Assembly: GCA_044356865.1 (NCBI GenBank)
Contig: JBIKVN010000016.1
Location: forward strand, 1-24,252
DNA length: 24,252 nucleotides
Reading direction: 5' to 3'
Origin: JBEIUL01 sp044356865
GTDB taxonomy: Bacteria > Planctomycetota > Phycisphaerae > Phycisphaerales > SM1A02
Shown here piece after piece: positions 18,323-24,252 of the stretch (within the stretch, counting starts at the first letter, position 1; every line of letters starts with the position of its first letter). The notes beneath the pieces are model-generated. The model saw nothing but the letters and a program-made list of their open reading frames with translations, had not been told where the DNA came from and did no database searches. A program made the position numbers and the translations under genes.

Positions 18323-18353
18323 GGCGGCACCCGACCTCGCGTCGGGTGCCGCC
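18323..18353 (+). terminator. Strong hairpin terminator after the A-domain gene
   Basis: A perfect 13-bp G+C-rich stem (GGCGGCACCCGAC paired with its complement) with a five-base loop, 44 bases after the stop codon and followed by TCTCTCGTT. A GAGA at 18312-18315 could pair with the TCTC after a bulge. The tail is pyrimidine-rich rather than a pure T-run. Confidence 0.8.
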
Positions 18354-18375
18354 TCTCTCGTTGGGAGCCGTCGAC

Positions 18376-18396
18376 ATCGACCGGCGGCCGATCGAT
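18376..18396. repeat. Inverted repeat upstream of the FG-GAP gene
   Basis: Nine-base arms (18376-18384 and 18388-18396) with one mismatch around a three-base centre. It lies about 120 bases before ATG 18515, between the terminator and the gene, and could be an operator or a structural relic. No promoter pair was convincing nearby. Confidence 0.35.
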
Positions 18397-18514
18397 GCCT
18401 CGATCCCGACCCCATAACCCGAAGGGTCCTTCCCAACTGAAGTTTGACGCGAACGCGCATGGACTGTGCACGATCCGGTGCTATGTTTCAGGACGTCCTC
18501 CGGTCCCGTCCGCC

Positions 18515-21082
18515 ATGCACATCCCGTACGGAGAAAGTCGTTCGGTCGTCACCGTTCGGCCGGCCCGCCCCTTCCGGCGTGCGGCCGTCGCCGCGGCATT
18601 CCTCCTTCTGTTGCCGGTCGTCGACGCCTCGGCCGAGGAACGCTTCTCGTTCGCGAACGAGACCCCCTCGCGGCTGGTGATGGATCCGTCGCTGCAGGGC
18701 GACAACCTCGAGAAGAGCTTCGCGGTCGGGGATTTCGATCGCGATCTCGACCAGGACCTGGTCTGCGTCCGCAAGTTCCCGGGCTCGATCACCGGGGGCT
18801 TCCGGAACCTCCTGCTGATGAACGAGGATGGGGTGCTTGTCGACCGGACCGTCGAGTACGGCGCCGCCGCCGACGTCGAGGGCTCGCAGGGGCTGCTCGA
18901 TCCGACCAACGACCGGGACGTGGAGGCGGTCGATCTCGACGGCGACGGATGGCTCGATCTCGTGGTGGTCACCACGATGTCGGACCATCTTGACGCCCTG
19001 CTCGGCCAGCCTCGGGTCTACCGCAACCTCGGCCTCGACGCGAAGGGCCGCTGGCTCGGGTTCCGCTTCGAGGCCGCCCGAATCCCGACGCTTTTCGCGA
19101 AGACCGGCCAGCCCGCCAACCCCCGGACCTGCGACGTGGCGGTCGGTGACCTCACCGGCGACGGCTACCCCGACCTCTTCCTCGTCGACTACGACACGCC
19201 CGAGACCTCCGGCACGATCTGCATCGACCTGAACGGGGACGGGGACACCGCCGATGCCGGCGAGTGCCAGCAGAGCCCGCCCGAGAATCCGCTGCTCGAC
19301 TACGACAACAAGCTGCTCGTCAACTGGGGTGATGATCCGGCCGGGCCGGGACCCGGCCACTTTTTCGACACGGGCACGACCCGCATGACCGCCACCCAGC
19401 TCGCGTCGAAGTTCGGGACGAAGGCCCTCGCCGCGGACTTCAACCTCGACGGGAGCATGGACCTGGCCCGGATCAACAGCCTGAACCCCGACCAGGACGT
19501 GGCCATCCTCTACGGCCGGACCGGCCCCCAGGAGGGCGTCCTCTTCAACGGTCCGGTCACGGTCTCGCAAGGCGGTCCCTACAACATGGAGACCGGCGAT
19601 CTCAACAACGACGGGCGGATGGACCTGGTGGTCGTCGACGACGGCAAGGACAAGTACCTGCTGAACCATACCCTCGATGCCCTGGGGCAGGCGAAGTTCA
19701 CGAGCTACACCATCGCCGACAGCCTGTGGGAGTTCGGCAGCACGCCCCGCCTCTCGGACCTCGACCGTGACGGGTTCGCCGACATCCTCATCGCCGATGT
19801 CGACATCGACCTCGGGCCGTTCTGCCCGTCGAGCGGACGGCGGGCGAAGATCTACGCCAACCAGGCCAATCCCCCGAACGTGACCTTCGCGATCTCGTCG
19901 GCGATCCCGCCCGAGAGTCTCGCCTCCACCTTCGACATCGCCCCGATCGACCTGAACGGCGATGCCTATCCCGACCTGGTGATCGGTCGCTGCGCGGGCA
20001 TCGAGGTCTGGATGAACCAGCCGCCGGTCGGCCTGAGCTTCCTCTACCCGGAGGGACGGCCGGAGACGCTGGTGCCGGGCGAGGAGGTCTCCTTTCCGAT
20101 CGTGCTCGCGATCGCGGGCGGCGGGGAACCGGTCGATCCGCAGCTGCTCGTGTCGAACGACGGCAAGAACTTCGTCCCGGCCGCGCTGGAACCGTTCAGC
20201 GATCGCGGCTTCCTCGCCCGGCTGCCCATGGCCGCGTGCGGCGAGGTCCTCCGGTATCGGTTCACCGCGGGACTCACGAACGGCGGCTCCTACCAGGATC
20301 CGCCCGAAGGAAGCTTCACGGCGGTCCCGTCGAACGGCTCCGAGTCGATGATCGTGGACGAGTTCGAGATCGAGAGCGGATGGACCGTCGGCTCGACCGG
20401 GCCGGTGACGGCCGGACATTGGGAACGGACGGTGCCCATCGGCATCTGGGCCGGCTCGGTCCCGGTGGCCCCCTCCGCCGATTTCACGCCGTTCGAAGGC
20501 GTCTCCTGCTTCGTCACGCTGAACGCACCGGCGAACGCGACGCCGTCCTCCGGCGACCTCGACGGCGGCCCGGTCACGCTCACCAGCCCGCCGTACGACC
20601 TGCTGTTGAGCGACGTCGAGGTGCACTACGGCGTCTGGTTCTACTGCGACGATTCCCCTCCTTCCATGCAGGCCGACCGGCTGCTGGTCGAGGTGTCGGC
20701 CGACGGGACGGAGTGGGTCTTGGCGGACCAGGTGCTCACGCGGACCTTCGGCTGGCGTCCCCGGACATTCCGCCTGAACGACGTCCTGGTCCCGAGCGCG
20801 ACCACCCGCATCCGGTTCGTGGTGGCCGACCTCGGAAACAACTCCCTGACCGAGGCCGGGATCGACTCCATCCGCATCGTCGCCACCGGCTGCTCGCCGG
20901 CCGGAACACCGGGATGCCCCGGCGACCTGAACGGCGACGGCCTGGTGAGTTCGCTTGATCTCGGGGCGGTGCTCGCGGCGTGGGGGCAGCTCGGCGACGG
21001 ACCGACCGACCTCGACGGCGACGGGCTCACGAGCGGTCCGGACCTCGCCGCGGTGCTGTCGAGCTGGGGCCCGTGCCCGTGA
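18515..21082 (+). CDS. FG-GAP/VCBS-repeat secreted protein with jelly-roll-like domain and dockerin-like tail
   Basis: 855 residues. ATG 18515 gives an N-terminus with RPFRR then AAVAAAFLLLLPVVDASA, a signal peptide cleaved near residue 40. No good ribosome site precedes it, and I saw no other suitable in-frame start upstream. Seven calcium-loop motifs of the D-x-(D/N)-x-D-G-x-x-D-(L/I) kind (starting near 72, 139, 210, 307, 361, 414 and 478) indicate an integrin-alpha-like seven-bladed propeller. Residues about 612-795 (DEFEIESGWTVG...; ...IDSIRIVATGC) resemble a secreted jelly-roll module. Residues 800-855 are a paired EF-hand dockerin-like tail ending WGPCP. Unlike the left-hand genes it has no A domain or beta-helix; it shares only the tail. 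Likely an extracellular surface or adhesion protein, by inference. Confidence 0.9.
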   Translation: MHIPYGESRSVVTVRPARPFRRAAVAAAFLLLLPVVDASAEERFSFANETPSRLVMDPSLQGDNLEKSFAVGDFDRDLDQDLVCVRKFPGSITGGFRNLLLMNEDGVLVDRTVEYGAAADVEGSQGLLDPTNDRDVEAVDLDGDGWLDLVVVTTMSDHLDALLGQPRVYRNLGLDAKGRWLGFRFEAARIPTLFAKTGQPANPRTCDVAVGDLTGDGYPDLFLVDYDTPETSGTICIDLNGDGDTADAGECQQSPPENPLLDYDNKLLVNWGDDPAGPGPGHFFDTGTTRMTATQLASKFGTKALAADFNLDGSMDLARINSLNPDQDVAILYGRTGPQEGVLFNGPVTVSQGGPYNMETGDLNNDGRMDLVVVDDGKDKYLLNHTLDALGQAKFTSYTIADSLWEFGSTPRLSDLDRDGFADILIADVDIDLGPFCPSSGRRAKIYANQANPPNVTFAISSAIPPESLASTFDIAPIDLNGDAYPDLVIGRCAGIEVWMNQPPVGLSFLYPEGRPETLVPGEEVSFPIVLAIAGGGEPVDPQLLVSNDGKNFVPAALEPFSDRGFLARLPMAACGEVLRYRFTAGLTNGGSYQDPPEGSFTAVPSNGSESMIVDEFEIESGWTVGSTGPVTAGHWERTVPIGIWAGSVPVAPSADFTPFEGVSCFVTLNAPANATPSSGDLDGGPVTLTSPPYDLLLSDVEVHYGVWFYCDDSPPSMQADRLLVEVSADGTEWVLADQVLTRTFGWRPRTFRLNDVLVPSATTRIRFVVADLGNNSLTEAGIDSIRIVATGCSPAGTPGCPGDLNGDGLVSSLDLGAVLAAWGQLGDGPTDLDGDGLTSGPDLAAVLSSWGPCP

Positions 21083-21119
21083 GCGCCGTCATCCCTCCGG
21101 CCTGACCGCCTCGATCGGC

Positions 21120-21142
21120 CCGACCGGCGAATCCGCGGTCGG
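21120..21142 (+). terminator. Possible terminator hairpin after the FG-GAP gene
   Basis: CCGACCG (21120-21126) and CGGTCGG (21136-21142) form a perfect 7-bp stem with a nine-base loop, 37 bases after the stop. There is no T-run. The rest of the 202-base gap up to 21284 shows no clear promoter. Confidence 0.35.
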
Positions 21143-21284
21143 TACGGACCCGAGCCCGAAGTTGAGCGGAAGTTCCACGCTCGAAAGGCAGCTCCGCGCG
21201 GGAACGCACCGGCGGTGCGATCGACGACCTCCGCAGCACCGCGGGCGCGTGCCGTATCCTGCGGGACCCCCGAGGCTCCACCCC

Positions 21285-22463
21285 ATGCGGGTCCTGTTCG
21301 TCGTCAATCGCTGCAAGAAGAACCAGATGCAGTATGTGCGGTCGATCGCCGCCCGCTGCGACGGTTGCCACGTGATCATCTCGTACCTCGGGCACGAGAA
21401 CACCGCCCAGTACGGCCTGCTCGAGCCGAACGACGCGATCCCGTCGATCACCGTGCTGCACCCGGGCCAGATCCGCGAGGGCGAGATCGACCTGGCGAGG
21501 TTCCGCGACGAGGTGCGGGCCGCGATCGGGCGGCTGAAGCCCGACATCGTGCACTGCCTCTACTACTACCACGACGCCCTCACCGTCGAGGTCCGCGGCG
21601 TGCTCGCCGAGACGGGGCATCCCGCGGCGCTGATCTACGAGACCCGCGACCCGACCTACATCCACCGGCCGAAGCTTCCCGAGCGGCAGGCCCTCGACGC
21701 GTCGGACGGCTACATCTTCGCGACGCGGGCGATCGTCGACGACCTGTTCGCCCGCACCCTGAAGGAGCACGAGCCGCACCTCATCGTCCGGCAGTCCGAG
21801 TCGTACGCCGACCGCGACGCGGTGCCGACGAAGCTCTCGGCCGAGGACGGCCGGACGCACGTGGGCCTCCTCGGCTCGTTCTCGGAAGATCCGACGAACG
21901 GACGGCACTACGACGCCTACTTCGATGCCTTCCTGGCCTCGACCCGCAACACCGTGCTGCATGTCTTTCCGCACCTCCGCATGCCCTACCTCGACGCCGC
22001 GGTCGCCCGGCACGGCGGGCGCCTGGTGCTGCACTGGGACGACCGCCCCTATGTCGGCCGCGTCGGCCAGCTACGGAACGCATACACCTCGACGGTCGGG
22101 CGGCTCGACTTCAACCTGGTGGCGCACGTCCTCGGGCGCCCGCAGGACGACCGCGAGATGCTCCGCGTCTGCAATCCGACGAAGGCGACCAGCCCGCTCG
22201 TCCTCGCCGACCTGCCGGTGCTCTGCCTGCCCCACTACCGCGGCGTGGTCGACCTCATCGACGAGTTCGGCTGCGGATACGTGTATCGCGGCTGGCACGA
22301 CCTCGACGCGCTGCTGAACGACCGGTCCCGCTGGCCGCCGCTGATCGAGGCCGCGCGACGGGCCGCCCTCGCGATCTGTCACGAGGCGCAGGCCGAGCGG
22401 ATCGAGGCCTTCTACCGCACGGTGCGTGAACGGCGGTTCGGCGCCGCCGCGTCGCGTTCGTGA
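21285..22463 (+). CDS. GT-B-type glycosyltransferase-like protein
   Basis: 392 residues from ATG 21285, with GAGG nine bases upstream. The N-terminus MRVLFVVNRCKKNQ, the motif KPDIVHCLYYYHD (85-97) and DGYIFATRAIVDDLF (141-155) follow the pattern of the N-terminal Rossmann half of family 4 glycosyltransferases. VGLLGSF (193-199) would begin the second half. PTKATSPLVLADLPVLCLP (298-316) occupies the place of the usual donor-binding K-x-x-E-x-x-A-x-G-x-P-V segment, but the classical E-x7-E pair is not evident, so family assignment is tentative. No membrane segment is visible: cytoplasmic. It probably adds a sugar to a surface polysaccharide or glycan, together with the converging epimerase and family 2 transferase genes. 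The acceptor and sugar cannot be read from sequence. Confidence 0.8.
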   Translation: MRVLFVVNRCKKNQMQYVRSIAARCDGCHVIISYLGHENTAQYGLLEPNDAIPSITVLHPGQIREGEIDLARFRDEVRAAIGRLKPDIVHCLYYYHDALTVEVRGVLAETGHPAALIYETRDPTYIHRPKLPERQALDASDGYIFATRAIVDDLFARTLKEHEPHLIVRQSESYADRDAVPTKLSAEDGRTHVGLLGSFSEDPTNGRHYDAYFDAFLASTRNTVLHVFPHLRMPYLDAAVARHGGRLVLHWDDRPYVGRVGQLRNAYTSTVGRLDFNLVAHVLGRPQDDREMLRVCNPTKATSPLVLADLPVLCLPHYRGVVDLIDEFGCGYVYRGWHDLDALLNDRSRWPPLIEAARRAALAICHEAQAERIEAFYRTVRERRFGAAASRS

Positions 22464-22477
22464 TATCGAAAGAGAGT

Positions 22478-22497
22478 CCGGGCCGAAACCGGTCCGG
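22478..22497 (-). terminator. Hairpin terminator between convergent genes
   Basis: CCGGGCC (22478-22484) pairs with GGTCCGG (22491-22497), seven pairs including one G-T, with a six-base loop. Read on the minus strand it is followed by ACTCTCTTTC, so it best serves the epimerase transcript; it may also stop the facing glycosyltransferase transcript. Confidence 0.5.
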
Positions 22498-22535
22498 TCG
22501 CCTCGCGCCGGGGGACCAATTCCGTACGAGAACGC

Positions 22536-23627
22536 TCACACCGCCCGCTCGAGGATCTCGACGACCCGCTCGGTGGCGTGGCCGTCCCAGAGCGGCGGGA
22601 TCTCGCCCTTGCGGAACGCCCCCGTGTCGATCCGGGCAATGGCCGCCGTGACCGCGGCCGGGTCGGCGGGCACCAGCTCGTTGGTGCCGAGCGTCACGGT
22701 GACCGGCCGCTCGGTGTTCGGCCGCAGCGTCAGGCACGGCACGCGGCGAAAGGTCGTCTCCTCCTGCACGCCGCCGCTGTCGGTGAGCACAAATCCCGCG
22801 GTGGCCACGAGCCTCTGGAACGCGAAGTAGTCGAGCGGCGCAGTGAGCCGCAGGCCGCGGATGGATTTCGCCCTCGACTCGAGCCCGGACGCGGCGAGGT
22901 TCGCGGCGGTGCGAGGATGGACGGGGAACACCACCGGCCGCCTCGCGCCCACGTCGGCGACGAGGTCGAGCATCGCGGCGAGCCGCACGGGATCGTCGAC
23001 GGTCGCCGGCCGATGGAGCGTGAGCAGCGCGTGACCGCCCGCGCCGAGGCCGAGGTCCTCGAGCACGGTCGACTCGCGCACCTCGCGGTCGAACGCGACC
23101 AGCGTGTCGATCATGGTGTTCCCCACGAGGTGAATCGCTCGCTCGGGCGCGCCCTCCGCCCGCAGGTGGTCGACTCCGCTGGATTCGGTGCAGAAAAACA
23201 GGTCGGCGAGCCGGTCGACGAGGACTCGGTTGTGCTCCTCCGGCATGCTCCGGTCGAAACTCCGCAGCCCGCTCTCGAGATGCCCGATCGGCACGCCCAT
23301 CCGGTTGGCGGCGAGCGCCGCGGCCAGCGTGCCGTTCACGTCGCCGACCACCAGCACGAGGTCGGGCCGCTCTTGGGCGATCACGCCTTCCATGCCGACC
23401 ATCATGTCGGCGATCTGCCGCGTGGGCGTGCCGCCCGGCACGAGCAGCCGGCGGTCGGGCCGGACGCCGAGCCGCTCGAGGAAGACCTCGGACATCTCCG
23501 GGCTCGCGTGCTGCCCGGTGTGCACGATGCGCAGCGCGAGGCGGCCCCTTTCCTCGATCACCCGCCGGAAGCGGGTGATCTTCACGATGTTCGGCCGCAC
23601 CCCGACGACGATGAGGACTCGTTTCAT
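22536..23627 (-). CDS. wecB: UDP-N-acetylglucosamine 2-epimerase (non-hydrolysing)
   Basis: 363 residues, close to the usual length of the family. The enzyme interconverts UDP-GlcNAc and UDP-ManNAc in the cytoplasm, supplying ManNAc-type sugars for surface polysaccharide. Family signatures run the whole length: HTGQH (36-40), VGDVNGT (94-100, the usual G-D-T-x-S-T position), GHLESGLR (115-122), MPEEHNR (128-134), DRLADLFF (138-145), LHRP (204-207), PVHPRT (235-240), PLDYFAF (264-270), TDSGGVQEE (282-290) and NTERP (304-308). The conserved acidic and arginine residues expected at the active site (D96, E118, E131, R134) are present. The first loop reads GVRPNIVK where many members have G-T-R-P-E-x-I-K. 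It starts 20 bases after the upstream glycosyltransferase stops, so the two form an operon. A relative acting on a different UDP-sugar is possible. Confidence 0.92.
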   Translation of the reverse strand: MKRVLIVVGVRPNIVKITRFRRVIEERGRLALRIVHTGQHASPEMSEVFLERLGVRPDRRLLVPGGTPTRQIADMMVGMEGVIAQERPDLVLVVGDVNGTLAAALAANRMGVPIGHLESGLRSFDRSMPEEHNRVLVDRLADLFFCTESSGVDHLRAEGAPERAIHLVGNTMIDTLVAFDREVRESTVLEDLGLGAGGHALLTLHRPATVDDPVRLAAMLDLVADVGARRPVVFPVHPRTAANLAASGLESRAKSIRGLRLTAPLDYFAFQRLVATAGFVLTDSGGVQEETTFRRVPCLTLRPNTERPVTVTLGTNELVPADPAAVTAAIARIDTGAFRKGEIPPLWDGHATERVVEILERAV

Positions 23628-23647
23628 GCGATGGGTACGGCGGCCGC

Positions 23648-24252
23648 TCAGCGGCCCGACTCGATCCGCAGCGAGTGGTAGATGAACGAACCGTGCCGGA
23701 CGAGCCGGAAGAGCGCGAAGTAGAAGGCGTCGCGACGCTGCGGCCCGCTCTCGCCGGTCCCGCCGAGCCGCCGCGGCAGCGGGAGGAGGTTCCAGGTCGC
23801 CCGCAGGGCGTCGGTGTAGGGCTTCGTCTGGCGCCGCCGCCGGCTGATCGAGCGGCGGTGGTACGGCTGGAAATCGATGATCAACCGCGCCGACCCGCGG
23901 CCGTGCTGGATGCCCTTGTGCACGAGGGCCCCGAGGGTCGAGGGGTTGTCGTGCTCGACCACCGCCGACCCGCAGAAGGCGATCCGGGCGGCGAACCTCG
24001 ACTGCGACCGCCACGCGAGCTCGGTGTCCTGCCCGCGGGGGTACTCGGGGTTGAACATGCCGCAGCGGATGAGCGACTCGCGGTGGGCCAGCAGGTTCGC
24101 CGAGATGAACGCGGGTGGCTTCTCGTCGAGGATCGAGCGGCGCTGGTCGAAGAGCGCCTCCGCGAAGCGGGCGATCGAGTTCGCCGAGGCGAACGCCACG
24201 ATCGGCCCACCGACGAACGAGACCCCGGGGTCGCGCCGCCCCGCCTCGACGA
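23648..24252 (-). CDS. Family 2 glycosyltransferase, C-terminal part (5' cut by window edge)
   Basis: The frame is open to the right edge, so the start is outside the window; about 200 C-terminal residues are visible, ending at TGA (23648-23650). FISANLLAHRESLIRCGMF, then a GQDTELAWR motif and VVEHDNPS follow the pattern of the acceptor-side half of GT-A family 2 enzymes (the usual G-x-D-x-E-L-x-x-R box with a later H). The DXD nucleotide-sugar motif would be in the missing part. The C-terminal region is basic (HRRSISRRRRQ) and aromatic-rich (FYFALFRLVRHGSFIYHSL), which suggests membrane association. It is upstream of and probably co-transcribed with the epimerase, and acts in surface polysaccharide assembly. 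The sugar specificity is unknown. Confidence 0.85.
   Translation of the reverse strand, partial: VEAGRRDPGVSFVGGPIVAFASANSIARFAEALFDQRRSILDEKPPAFISANLLAHRESLIRCGMFNPEYPRGQDTELAWRSQSRFAARIAFCGSAVVEHDNPSTLGALVHKGIQHGRGSARLIIDFQPYHRRSISRRRRQTKPYTDALRATWNLLPLPRRLGGTGESGPQRRDAFYFALFRLVRHGSFIYHSLRIESGR

Noticed and set aside
18444..18487. Promoter-like TTGACG (18444) and TATGTT (18482) before the FG-GAP gene
   Set aside because: The spacing is 32 bases, far from 17, and neither element has a good partner at the right distance.

Overview
The window is high-GC DNA from a bacterium that I place, by inference, in the Planctomycetota, most likely a Phycisphaerae-type lineage. Three things point there. 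Very large secreted proteins end in a paired EF-hand (dockerin-like) tail closing on W-G-x-C-P. A PEP-CTERM-type tail of the form P-A-P-G...RRRR is present. Calcium-loop (thrombospondin type 3, TSP3), beta-helix, RCC1, kelch and FG-GAP modules are used in abundance. No rRNA, tRNA, CRISPR array, transposase or phage gene was seen.

Layout, left to right. (1) Positions 1-9854 hold three tandem plus-strand genes for mosaic secreted proteins: a 5'-truncated one, a 1443-residue one and an 804-residue one. They are built from a conserved domain of about 180 residues that I cannot name (called the A domain here; signature N-P-P-N-L-Q-G-R), TSP3 calcium loops, right-handed beta-helices and a terminal dockerin-like domain. 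(2) Positions 9896-16137 hold a good sigma-70-like promoter and a 2028-residue giant. It has an RCC1-type propeller array of 14 blade equivalents, a beta-helix, a 12-copy 33-residue calcium/cysteine repeat, an A domain, a second beta-helix and a dockerin-like tail. (3) Positions 16172-17188 hold a kelch-propeller dockerin gene broken by an in-frame TAG. (4) Positions 17622-18278 hold a stand-alone A domain with a PEP-CTERM-type tail, followed by a perfect 13-bp terminator hairpin. (5) Positions 18515-21082 hold an FG-GAP/VCBS propeller protein with a dockerin-like tail. (6) Positions 21285-24252 hold a polysaccharide group: a GT-B-like glycosyltransferase on the plus strand, facing a minus-strand pair of a family 2 glycosyltransferase (cut by the window edge) and a UDP-GlcNAc 2-epimerase.

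Together this looks like a cell-surface or extracellular-matrix locus. It encodes calcium-loaded secreted proteins that share one C-terminal attachment module, one relative that uses a PEP-CTERM-type tail instead, and adjacent glycan-building enzymes. The A domain, seen seven times complete and once partial, and the shared C-terminal chassis with swapped N-termini are the most interesting observations. All function statements come from motif reading, without database searches.
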